NCBI GenBank assembly: GCA_030633365.1
Contig: DAOVSY010000105.1
Span: 1 to 8,797 of the forward strand
Direction: 5' to 3'
DNA length: 8,797 nucleotides
From: Spirochaetaceae bacterium
GTDB lineage: Bacteria > Spirochaetota > Spirochaetia > B11-G9
The notes under the pieces were generated by a model. It was given only the letters and a program-made list of their open reading frames with translations. It was not told the origin of the DNA and did no database searches. The stretch's first letter is position 1; every line of letters starts with the position of its first letter. Made by a program: the position numbers and the translations under genes. Shown in pieces: positions 1 to 5,419 of this stretch.

Positions 1-156
1 ACCGGCTTTTTCATAAAGAATATCATCATCTGTAAACAGACAATCGAATTTTACAACACCAACCTTTAGACCTCTATTTTTAAGGGATACTATTGTTTTA
101 AGTATTACAGAGGTTTTTCCTACAGACGGAGGACCTGAAACTGTTACCAGATTCAT
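1..156 (-). CDS. P-loop GTPase, CobW/HypB/UreG-like (N-terminal fragment)
   Basis: Only the first 52 residues are present; the gene runs off the left edge of the window. The fragment starts with a short beta strand leading into a clear Walker A loop, G8-PPSV-G13-K14-T15. After a helix and a second strand comes K-F-D-C-L-x-T-D-D-D, which sits where the switch I/metal-site region lies in the SIMIBI GTPases HypB and UreG. These proteins use GTP hydrolysis in metal insertion or cofactor maturation. The ATG at 156-154 overlaps the TGA of the upstream substrate-binding-like gene in an ATGA junction, which implies translational coupling and a shared task. The exact family cannot be fixed from 52 residues; another SIMIBI ATPase or GTPase is possible. 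The P-loop assignment is firm, the subfamily is not. Confidence 0.75.
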   Translation of the reverse strand, partial: MNLVTVSGPPSVGKTSVILKTIVSLKNRGLKVGVVKFDCLFTDDDILYEKAG

Positions 157-1400
157 ACGCCAATTACCTCTTTAATTGAATCATTAAAAATCGTCTCGCA
201 ATCTCTTATTGTCTGAGCTACATTTATGGAGTAGATATAGTCCCATTTCAGCCACATAAAAGGGCTGTCACCTTTTAGTTTATTATCTACTTCAGGATTT
301 GTACTTGGAAATAAACCACTATGAGATAGAATTTCTCCAACTTCTTTGGAAGCAAAAAAATCTATAACATCTCTTAATTTATCTATTCTATCTGTTTTAG
401 ATAACATAAAAATTGGACTAAGTATTGCACCATCAGAAGGCCACACGGCTTTCATAATGCTGCCTTCTTTAATTGTCTTTGTAAAAAAATAGGGCATAAT
501 TGTAATTGCTGGTCTTCTTGTACTTTTTTTCTCACTTTTTACCATTTCCGAAGGATGCAGGGAATCTAAAAGACTTCTACCTAGTTTTTCAACACCATCC
601 TGTCCAAAATTTTTATGAATATTTAATAGAATGGCATTAAAAAGATCAAAATCCCCAACAGGCAGAGAAACACTGTTTTCATATTCCGGTTTAAGAATAT
701 CTGTCCAGCTTTCCGGAACAGCTCTGTCTCCAAGTTCATTTGTATTTACCAAAAATACTGCAGGTACAACCCCAATCATGGAATAATGTCCTCTGGGGTC
801 TTTTAATTCATAGCCTTCAAATGATTTATTTTCAGTTTTAAAGTGAACTTCATCACTAAAAACTCCAGCTTTTTTTAACTTACCAAATCTTTCTTCATCA
901 AAAAACAAATCAAATCCGGCAGAGATAAATAAGTCTGGTATTCCAGATTGATCTTTTACTTCTGCAAGATTTTTCTCCACCCAGTCCAGACCCATAGCTG
1001 CGGCTTTTAGTTCATATTCAATTTCTATATTGTGAGTTTTCTCAAACCCTTCCATAAACTTACCAAATGATTCCAAAAGCGGTATTCTTACAGGGCAGGG
1101 GAGAAGACCCGTCACCTTTACTTTATCCCCAACAGCCAATTTCGATTCACCACCCAGGGTTACATCATTTTCATGGTTTTCCCGTTCTATACTGGAAATT
1201 AATATTTTTGAGAATGCAACAGGATCTCTATTTTGAAATGAAAGAGCAGTATTAAGAGTTATATTTTTCCCAAAACTATTTCTTTTTTCCTCTTCCAGCA
1301 TCTGTGGAAAACCGTTAGATGCGAAAACCACAATAGTTGCAGGATAATTATGTGTAATTTCGAAGAGGGTTTGATTCAGAGTGAAGTATTTTTCGTTCAT
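153..1400 (-). CDS. Substrate-binding-like protein with N-terminal DUF1858-like domain, no signal peptide
   Basis: This 415-residue protein has two parts. Residues 4-70 resemble the small helical DUF1858 domain (a YP...VVFASNGF segment followed by an ITLNTA segment). Residues about 94-410 resemble type 2 periplasmic binding proteins of the iron/polyamine (AfuA/PotD-like) class. Signs of this are a stretch giving a usable ligand-lobe strand (PAVFLVNTNEL), the P-E-S-W-T-D-I-L-K-P-E-Y element typical of that class, and a VWPSDGAILSP segment near residue 325. A PCPVR motif lies at 101-105. There is no signal peptide, lipobox or membrane segment, so it is predicted to be cytoplasmic, unlike a transporter receptor. 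No permease or ATPase gene adjoins it. A weak AAGGA Shine-Dalgarno sits 12 nt before the ATG. A sigma70-like promoter and a palindrome lie upstream. It is coupled to the GTPase, so a role in cofactor or metal handling is a guess. The fold call is moderately sure and the function is unknown. Confidence 0.7.
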   Translation of the reverse strand: MNEKYFTLNQTLFEITHNYPATIVVFASNGFPQMLEEEKRNSFGKNITLNTALSFQNRDPVAFSKILISSIERENHENDVTLGGESKLAVGDKVKVTGLLPCPVRIPLLESFGKFMEGFEKTHNIEIEYELKAAAMGLDWVEKNLAEVKDQSGIPDLFISAGFDLFFDEERFGKLKKAGVFSDEVHFKTENKSFEGYELKDPRGHYSMIGVVPAVFLVNTNELGDRAVPESWTDILKPEYENSVSLPVGDFDLFNAILLNIHKNFGQDGVEKLGRSLLDSLHPSEMVKSEKKSTRRPAITIMPYFFTKTIKEGSIMKAVWPSDGAILSPIFMLSKTDRIDKLRDVIDFFASKEVGEILSHSGLFPSTNPEVDNKLKGDSPFMWLKWDYIYSINVAQTIRDCETIFNDSIKEVIGV

Positions 1401-1438
1401 TTATATTAATTATCCTTGTAAAGGGAGATTATTTCTGT

Positions 1439-1466
1439 GTAGAGACGCCCTATAGGGCGTCTGTAC
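1439..1466 (+). repeat. REP-like perfect palindrome with GTAG flank
   Basis: Positions 1443-1462 form a perfect 20-bp palindrome (half-site AGACGCCCTA). After one G-G mismatch the symmetry continues for three more pairs, so the element reads GTAG, palindrome, GTAC. The GC-rich core stands out in AT-rich surroundings. A GTAG tetranucleotide next to a hairpin is the hallmark of REP elements mobilised by RAYT transposases, though no transposase is in the window. It lies between a predicted promoter and the ATG of the substrate-binding-like gene, so it would form a stem in the 5' leader. No T-run follows on either strand, so it is unlikely to be a strong intrinsic terminator. Confidence 0.7.
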
Positions 1467-1499
1467 CAACGAAGAAAAATGTATCAACGCTGCCAATAG

Positions 1500-1528
1500 A
1501 AGATAAGAAAAATATCAAAAAGTGTCAA
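1500..1528 (-). promoter_or_regulatory. Predicted sigma70-type promoter for the substrate-binding-like/GTPase pair
   Basis: On the minus strand a consensus -35 box TTGACA (1528-1523) is followed by a 17-bp spacer and TATCTT (1505-1500), which matches four of six positions of the -10 consensus. Transcription would start near 1493, giving a leader of about 90 nt that contains the palindrome at 1439-1466. The position, between the rpiB stop and the next ATG, fits an independent promoter for the two genes to the left. Confidence 0.6.
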
Positions 1529-1565
1529 TTTATATATTAGGAAAAAGATCAGAAATGTATTATTT

Positions 1566-2009
1566 TTATGTTTCCAATCCCATAATCTTATCCACCCGGC
1601 GTTGATGCCTTCCACCTTCAAATTCTGCATCAATATAGGCATCTAATATGTCAGGTACAGATTCCTGGTATTCAATTCTTCCACCAAAGGCAATAAAATT
1701 TGCATTGTTGTGTACCTTTGACATCTCTGCACCAAATATATTTTGAGGGAGGGCACAACGAATACCGTCAACTTTATTTGCAGAAATACTTATTCCTATT
1801 CCTGTTCCACAGCATACTATTCCAAAATTATAATTGCCCTTAAGGTATTCTTTACAGGTTTTTTCTGCCATATCCGGATAGTCAACGGATTCTGCACTGT
1901 CTACACCCATATTTTCAATTTCAAAACCCCGGCTTTCAAGATGTTTTATTATTTTTACTTTTAATTCAAATGCTCCGTGATCTGCACCAATTACTATTTT
2001 GTTTGCCAT
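1566..2009 (-). CDS. rpiB: Ribose-5-phosphate isomerase B
   Basis: RpiB interconverts ribose 5-phosphate and ribulose 5-phosphate in the non-oxidative pentose phosphate pathway, in the cytoplasm. The 147-residue length is normal for the RpiB/LacAB family. Visible family features are the N-terminal G-A-D10-H11-G motif, the catalytic cysteine region with Cys67 just before GTGIG (68-72), the S-x-S-A-N-K-x-x-G-I-R segment, His100 in the HNNAN motif (the acid/base histidine of the family), and the GGRHQRR phosphate-contact stretch near 132-138. The ATG at 2009 is chosen because a strong AAAGGAG lies 6 nt upstream; an in-frame ATG at 2057 would add 16 residues not found in the family. Repeat unit A lies directly upstream. 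LacA/LacB or allose isomerase activity is less likely, as no lac or allose genes adjoin. Confidence 0.93.
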   Translation of the reverse strand: MANKIVIGADHGAFELKVKIIKHLESRGFEIENMGVDSAESVDYPDMAEKTCKEYLKGNYNFGIVCCGTGIGISISANKVDGIRCALPQNIFGAEMSKVHNNANFIAFGGRIEYQESVPDILDAYIDAEFEGGRHQRRVDKIMGLET

Positions 2010-2036
2010 TTTTGTCTCCTTTAACACATCTGTTTC

Positions 2037-2156
2037 CAGTGCTAGATACAGATTCAATCATCACTGTTTGGAAGGGTAGGCGCAAGGCCTACCCCTACGT
2101 TTAATCAAAATATGTTTATTTCCATATTTTTAGTTATTCATTATTCATTTTATTCA
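2037..2156 (-). repeat. Intergenic repeat unit A (about 120 bp), copy of the unit at 2522-2642
   Basis: This unit fills most of the spacer between the cupin stop and the rpiB ribosome binding site. On the plus strand it reads CAGTG, 20 bases, CACTG, a short linker, the hairpin GGGTAGGC/GCCTACCC (2074-2081 with 2087-2094, 5-nt loop), CTAC, then an AT-rich tail containing TTTCCATATTTTTAGTT and several ATTCA iterations. Unit B has the same parts in the same order with scattered substitutions. On the minus strand the hairpin is preceded by GTAG, as in REP elements. The iterated TGAATA tail begins at the cupin stop codon itself. Confidence 0.75.
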
Positions 2157-2501
2157 CTATTCAGTAATAATTACTGCTATAAACTTTAAAACTGTATCTC
2201 CCGTGTTCTCTATACTGTGGCTCTGACCATTTCCGGTTACAACTATATCACCTTTAATAACATCCTTTTTGCCATCGTCTTCTGTTACTAATCCGGAACC
2301 TTGTGTAATTATGTAGTATTCTGTTTCTTTATCATGCCTGTGGAGACCTATTCCTGAACCTGGTTCCAATGACAGCTCTGCCATTAATCGTCCATTTATT
2401 ATTGAATCAACAGGGACCATGTGGGTAATTGCAACCTCTCCGGGACCACCTCGCATCTCTTTTCTAATTTCCTGTTTCATATCTGATTTTTTTATGATCA
2501 T
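2157..2501 (-). CDS. Small single-domain cupin protein
   Basis: This 114-residue protein has a single conserved beta-barrel cupin domain. Motif 1 is at 49-70, with His54, His56 and Glu61 in the H-x-H-x4-E arrangement. Motif 2 is at 84-99, with G-D-x-x-x-x-x-x-G, His95 and Asn99. Together these supply the usual 3-His/1-Glu metal site, so it probably binds a divalent metal. Small stand-alone cupins include sugar isomerases, dioxygenases, lyases and pure ligand binders, and the substrate cannot be read from the sequence. A GGAGGT Shine-Dalgarno lies 9 nt before the ATG. It sits between the HPr gene and rpiB on the same strand, with repeat units in both flanking spacers, so a sugar-related role is possible but unproven. 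The last codons (ACT GAA TAG) merge into the TGAATA-type tail of repeat unit A. Confidence 0.88.
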   Translation of the reverse strand: MIIKKSDMKQEIRKEMRGGPGEVAITHMVPVDSIINGRLMAELSLEPGSGIGLHRHDKETEYYIITQGSGLVTEDDGKKDVIKGDIVVTGNGQSHSIENTGDTVLKFIAVIITE

Positions 2502-2521
2502 GTTATAATAACCTCCGGTTG

Positions 2522-2642
2522 CAGTGATAATAAATTGGATTTACCATCACTGATTGATGGGTAGGTATAAAACCTACCCCTACATTTGATCCCATTATAT
2601 GTATTTTCCATATTTTTAGTTTTTCATTATTCGTTTTTCATT
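2522..2642 (-). repeat. Intergenic repeat unit B, copy of the unit at 2037-2156
   Basis: It lies between the HPr stop and the cupin ribosome binding site. On the plus strand it opens with an inverted repeat CAGTGAT (2522-2528) / ATCACTG (2546-2552), then the hairpin GGGTAGGT/ACCTACCC (2559-2566 with 2572-2579, 5-nt loop), CTAC, and an AT-rich tail sharing TTTCCATATTTTTAGTT and CATTATTC with unit A. The hairpin arms differ from unit A by compensating changes (C to T in one arm, G to A in the other), so pairing is kept. No T-run follows the stem in the direction of transcription. Confidence 0.75.
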
Positions 2643-2649
2643 TATATTG

Positions 2650-2922
2650 CTATCTTGGCGGGAAATCATATATTTTTTCCATCAACTCTTTTACCTTTAA
2701 ACATACATTTTCTTCATCAGACCCGGAAACACTTATTTCAACTTCATCTCCCTTCATTAAACCAAGGGTTAGGAGTGACATCACACTGTTTAATTCTACT
2801 GTAGTATTATTCATTGTAAGGTTAATTTTACCAGTATAAGTTCCTATTTCTCCTAAGATAACTCCAGAAGGACGAACATGAATACCTGCATTATTTTTTA
2901 TTACTGCTTTATTTTTAATCAT
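2650..2922 (-). CDS. ptsH: HPr phosphocarrier protein
   Basis: HPr carries phosphate from enzyme I to EIIA proteins of the phosphotransferase system, or acts as a regulator. The 90-residue length is typical. The active-site motif N-x-A-G-I-H15-V-R17-P-S is intact, with the phospho-accepting His15 and Arg17. The regulatory region contains Ser46 in N-S46-V-M-S, the position phosphorylated by HPr kinase in Gram-positive bacteria and in several Gram-negative groups. The motif G-L-M-K-G-D-E-V near 54-61 is also family-typical. No enzyme I, HPr kinase or permease gene is in the window, so a purely regulatory PTS is possible. The start lacks a Shine-Dalgarno. A TATACT box at 2938-2933 would start transcription only a few bases before the ATG, so a near-leaderless mRNA is possible. 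Confidence 0.92.
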   Translation of the reverse strand: MIKNKAVIKNNAGIHVRPSGVILGEIGTYTGKINLTMNNTTVELNSVMSLLTLGLMKGDEVEISVSGSDEENVCLKVKELMEKIYDFPPR

Positions 2923-2970
2923 ACTGTTATTTAGTATACTTAAGCTGTTAACTCTATTCCATATAAAATT

Positions 2971-2992
2971 AGAAAAATTTGTTAAATTTTCT
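2971..2992. repeat. AT-rich inverted repeat in the divergent promoter region
   Basis: AAAATTT (2974-2980) and AAATTTT (2984-2990) form 7-bp arms around GTT. With one bulged A the symmetry extends through a G-C and an A-T pair. It lies in the 183-bp region between the divergent HPr gene and the unknown gene at 3106, where an operator is plausible. AT-rich symmetry also arises by chance, so this is a weak call. Confidence 0.3.
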
Positions 2993-3038
2993 ATTACTAT
3001 AGGAAAAGTCGACTATGTTTATTAGAATACACCTGTTT

Positions 3039-3044
3039 TATAAT
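3039..3044 (+). promoter_or_regulatory. Candidate -10 box upstream of the small unknown gene
   Basis: A perfect TATAAT lies 61 bp before the ATG at 3106. The best-spaced -35 region (TGTTTA at 3016-3021, 17-bp spacer) matches the consensus poorly and there is no TGn extension, so an activator would be needed if this is a promoter. No sigma28 flagellar promoter pattern was seen in this region. Confidence 0.35.
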
Positions 3045-3105
3045 AAAATGTGTATTTCCAGGCGTTGGTGTTAAAATTATAGAAATTAGATAGGATGGTG
3101 TAATA

Positions 3106-3330
3106 ATGGAAATTGAGCTTAAACAGGAAGTATGGTATAAAATAACTCTAAACATAGGAAAGGTTTTTACTGCCTTTCATAAAGATGGTGAGCTTATTTT
3201 TACTGATGGTTCTTCCAAGTTCAGCGGAGATATTCTTCCATTTGCTGCAAGTATGATTCCCTGTGATCCACCTACTAATGTCTTGCCATTGGTAGATTTT
3301 TTACCGGATATTGAAGAAGAGGAGAATTAA
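3106..3330 (+). CDS. Small protein of unknown function, upstream of cheX
   Basis: I do not recognise this 74-residue protein. It begins with alternating charged and hydrophobic residues predicted to form beta strands (about 2-35: a strand pair with a turn at HKDGE, then a second turn at TDGSSK). It continues with a proline-rich segment (residues 50-68, including CDPP) and ends in an acidic tail (DIEEEEN). There is no signal peptide or membrane segment, so it should be cytosolic. An AGGA lies 10 nt upstream of the ATG, a usable but not ideal Shine-Dalgarno. It is the first gene of a plus-strand group; cheX starts 64 bp after its stop. The context suggests an accessory part of the CheX/CheY system, which is inference only. 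Codon use looks like that of its neighbours and the reading frame is clean. Confidence 0.65.
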   Translation: MEIELKQEVWYKITLNIGKVFTAFHKDGELIFTDGSSKFSGDILPFAASMIPCDPPTNVLPLVDFLPDIEEEEN

Positions 3331-3394
3331 GTCATAATTTAAGCCCCTTAATATACGCTTGATTTTAGCATAAAATAATGTTAATAATTTCTTT

Positions 3395-3865
3395 ATGGCT
3401 TTACAGGACATGCTCCGCGATAATACAAAAAAAGTTTTTTCTACAATGCTCAGTCTTGAACTTATGGAAATTGAAGAAAATCCTGATATTATAGATACTG
3501 ATGAACATTGGCTGGAAGGTTCTCTGTTTTTTGGTGGATCCATACTTGGCGATTTTAGAATACAGTTGAGAGAAGGTTATTCCAAAAAAATAGCATCAGT
3601 AATGCTGGGAATTGATACAATTGATATTAAATCAGAAAATGAAGTGCAGGATGTAATAAAAGAAATTGCAAATATGATTGGGGGCAATCTTAGAACCCAA
3701 TTATCTGCTTCCGGCATACAATGTGATATAAGCCCTCCTAAAGTTGATAGAAGACAAAATCTTAATCATAATATTCCAGCTGGTGGAAAGTTTGCAAGAA
3801 TATTTTTCAGTCAGGGAATAAATTATATAATTGCAGAAGTCCATTTACGCCCTTATAAAATATAG
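3395..3865 (+). CDS. cheX: CheX-type chemotaxis phosphatase
   Basis: CheX proteins dephosphorylate CheY-P and so end the signal in systems that lack CheZ. This 156-residue protein has the family layout: an N-terminal helix (1-27), strands around G42-S43-L-F-F-G-G, then the long signature helix containing the catalytic pair Glu90 and Asn93 (E-I-A-N-M-I-G-G-N), followed about 20 residues later by D-I-S-P114-P115. This matches the E-x2-N...P pattern of the CheC/CheX/FliY family. There is one E-x2-N motif, as in CheX, whereas CheC usually has two. No Shine-Dalgarno precedes the ATG at 3395; the in-frame ATG at 3410 is an alternative. Translation may rely on the AT-rich leader. The response regulator follows 153 bp later, a CheX-CheY adjacency also known in spirochaetes. 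Dimerisation is expected from the family but cannot be seen here. Confidence 0.85.
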   Translation: MALQDMLRDNTKKVFSTMLSLELMEIEENPDIIDTDEHWLEGSLFFGGSILGDFRIQLREGYSKKIASVMLGIDTIDIKSENEVQDVIKEIANMIGGNLRTQLSASGIQCDISPPKVDRRQNLNHNIPAGGKFARIFFSQGINYIIAEVHLRPYKI

Positions 3866-3869
3866 GAGG

Positions 3870-3926
3870 AATGATAAAACGGTTCTGCATTATTATGTTG
3901 ATATTAATTTAAGGCTTTTTATCATT
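3870..3926 (+). repeat. Exact 10-bp inverted repeat between cheX and cheY
   Basis: AATGATAAAA (3870-3879) and TTTTATCATT (3917-3926) are perfect reverse complements separated by 37 nt. The left arm directly follows the TAGGAGGA that spans the cheX stop and covers a possible ATG. The right arm covers the -10 box of the predicted cheY promoter. It lacks a GC-rich stem and a trailing T-run, so it does not look like an intrinsic terminator. Confidence 0.5.
3898..3925 (+). promoter_or_regulatory. Predicted sigma70-type promoter for cheY
   Basis: TTGATA (3898-3903) and TATCAT (3920-3925) each match five of six consensus positions, with a 16-bp spacer. Transcription would start near 3932, giving a leader of about 87 nt before the cheY ATG. 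A 10-bp palindrome, TTCCATGGAA (3941-3950), lies just downstream of the predicted start, where a repressor could act. This would let cheY be expressed separately from cheX. Confidence 0.5.
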
Positions 3927-4018
3927 CAGCGGCAGAGACTTTCCATGGAATGGGTGAGGACAATATTTATCCATATAAATTAAAGGAAAGTGCTCGAAAG
4001 CGATTAAAGGAGAAATCT

Positions 4019-4396
4019 ATGTCAAAAAAAATTCTAACTGTGGATGACAGTATGACAATTAGATCTATAATTAAAAATACTTTGAAACCTTATGATTGTG
4101 AAATCCATGAGGCTGAAAATGGGTTACTTGGATTACAGTCTATAATCAGAATTATTCCTGACCTTATTATTCTGGATATTACAATGCCGGTAATGGATGG
4201 AATAGAGATGCTTAGAAAACTTAGAAGTTCTCCCAGGGGCAAGGACATGAAGGTTCTTATGCTTACAGCAGAATCTGCTAAGGAAAACATTGTAGAAATA
4301 GCAAAATTAGGTGTTACAAATTATATTGTTAAACCTTTTACAAATGATCAGCTAATTGAAAAAATAGCAAGTATTATTACTCTTCAGAAAATATAA
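4019..4396 (+). CDS. cheY: CheY-type single-domain response regulator
   Basis: This 125-residue protein is a receiver domain alone, with no output domain, so it acts by protein binding, for example at the flagellar switch. The acidic pocket is Asp9-Asp10, the phospho-acceptor is Asp53 (in L-D-I-T-M-P-V-M-D-G), the switch threonine is Thr83 and the conserved lysine is Lys105 (in Y-I-V-K-P-F). Tyr102 matches the Tyr106 switch residue of E. coli CheY, which supports a chemotaxis-type role. The ATG at 4019 is chosen for its strong AAAGGAG 6 nt upstream; an in-frame ATG at 3950 would add 23 residues outside the fold. Its stop is directly followed by the stop of the opposing HD-GYP gene. CheX just upstream is its likely phosphatase. 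The kinase is not obvious, as no CheA is present; a general-purpose relay regulator is the main alternative. Confidence 0.9.
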   Translation: MSKKILTVDDSMTIRSIIKNTLKPYDCEIHEAENGLLGLQSIIRIIPDLIILDITMPVMDGIEMLRKLRSSPRGKDMKVLMLTAESAKENIVEIAKLGVTNYIVKPFTNDQLIEKIASIITLQKI

Positions 4397-5419
4397 TTAA
4401 TCTGTAAAGTTATTTTTAATATCAAGAATTTCGGGTAGTTTGGATAAAAAAATATCTACAAGTTCCGGTTGGAAATGAAAACCTCTTTCACTTTTTAGCA
4501 GTTCGACTGCTTTCTCAACCGGCCAGGCATCTTTATAAGGCCTTACACTGGTAAGAGCATCGAAAACATCTGCAACTGCACATATTCTTCCACAGATGGG
4601 TATATCTTCTCCCTTCAGGCCATTTGGATAGCCGGATCCATTCCATTTCTCATGGTGGGTAAGGGCGATTTTTACTGCAGTCTTTAAGAGACTTGAATCA
4701 TGACCCTCAAGTATCTCAACTCCCTGACCTACATGTGTTTTCATAATCTCCCATTCCTCAGGGTCCAGTTTCCCTGGTTTAAGAAGAACACTGTCGGGTA
4801 TTCCTATTTTACCTATATCATGCATAGGGCTTGCATTTAAAATTAGTTCACATTCTGTATTATTAAGTCCAAAACCCTCTGCAATTATTCTACTTACTTT
4901 ACTCATCCTTACTATATGGTTGCCTGTTTCGTTATCTTTATACTCTGCAGCTCTACCAAGTCTACGTATTATTTCATGTCTGGTTTCCTCAAGCTCTCTG
5001 GTCCTTTCAGAAACTTGCTGTTCAAGAAGTCTCTTCTGATTGTTAAGGGCAAGGTTCAGTTTTACTCTTGCTTTTACTATTGGTCCTCTAACAGGTTTCG
5101 TAATATAATCAGCAGCTCCAAGATTAAATCCCTTTTCTTCATCAGCATCTTCGTTCATTGCCGTAACAAATATTATTGGAATATTTTTTGTATTATCATT
5201 CGCTTTCAATTTTTCTACTGCTTCAAACCCATCCATAACCGGCATCATTATATCCATTAAAATAAGATCGGGGCGATTTGTTTCTACTTCAAGAATTGCT
5301 TCTTTTCCATTTTCTGCAATAGATACTTCATAGTTTTCTTCCAGTAATAATGTGCCCAAAACTTTTAGGTTCTGTTGATTGTCATCCACAATCAGGATAA
5401 GCGGGGTTTCTGATTTCAT
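4397..5419 (-). CDS. REC-HD-GYP response regulator, predicted c-di-GMP phosphodiesterase
   Basis: This 340-residue protein joins a receiver domain (about 5-122; Asp12-Asp13, phospho-acceptor Asp56, Thr86, Lys108) through a coiled-coil helix (125-150) to an HD-GYP domain (about 150-335). HD-GYP enzymes hydrolyse cyclic di-GMP to pGpG or GMP. The whole metal set is visible: Glu164 and His168 in E-T-G-N-H, His200-Asp201 with Lys204, His229, His255-His256 and Asp284. The GYP motif is at 263-265. The spacing matches the three-metal HD-GYP proteins as I recall them (PmGH type), so activity is expected. The ATG overlaps the TGA of the kinase gene by 4 nt (ATGA), making that kinase its likely phosphodonor. 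Phosphorylation of Asp56 probably tunes phosphodiesterase activity. There is no membrane segment. Confidence 0.93.
   Translation of the reverse strand: MKSETPLILIVDDNQQNLKVLGTLLLEENYEVSIAENGKEAILEVETNRPDLILMDIMMPVMDGFEAVEKLKANDNTKNIPIIFVTAMNEDADEEKGFNLGAADYITKPVRGPIVKARVKLNLALNNQKRLLEQQVSERTRELEETRHEIIRRLGRAAEYKDNETGNHIVRMSKVSRIIAEGFGLNNTECELILNASPMHDIGKIGIPDSVLLKPGKLDPEEWEIMKTHVGQGVEILEGHDSSLLKTAVKIALTHHEKWNGSGYPNGLKGEDIPICGRICAVADVFDALTSVRPYKDAWPVEKAVELLKSERGFHFQPELVDIFLSKLPEILDIKNNFTD

Noticed and set aside
2010..2057. In-frame N-terminal extension of rpiB from the ATG at 2057
   Set aside because: The extra 16 residues precede the normal family start and overlap repeat unit A, while the ATG at 2009 has a strong AAAGGAG at ideal spacing.
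2059..2098. Hairpins in the repeat units as intrinsic terminators
   Set aside because: The stems are GC-rich, but no run of T follows them in the direction of transcription of the flanking genes.
3950..4018. In-frame N-terminal extension of cheY
   Set aside because: It adds 23 charged residues before the receiver fold; the ATG at 4019 has the better ribosome site and gives the normal length.
3865..4018. Possible c-di-GMP (GEMM) riboswitch before cheY
   Set aside because: The conserved GEMM sequence blocks are not present, despite the c-di-GMP context.
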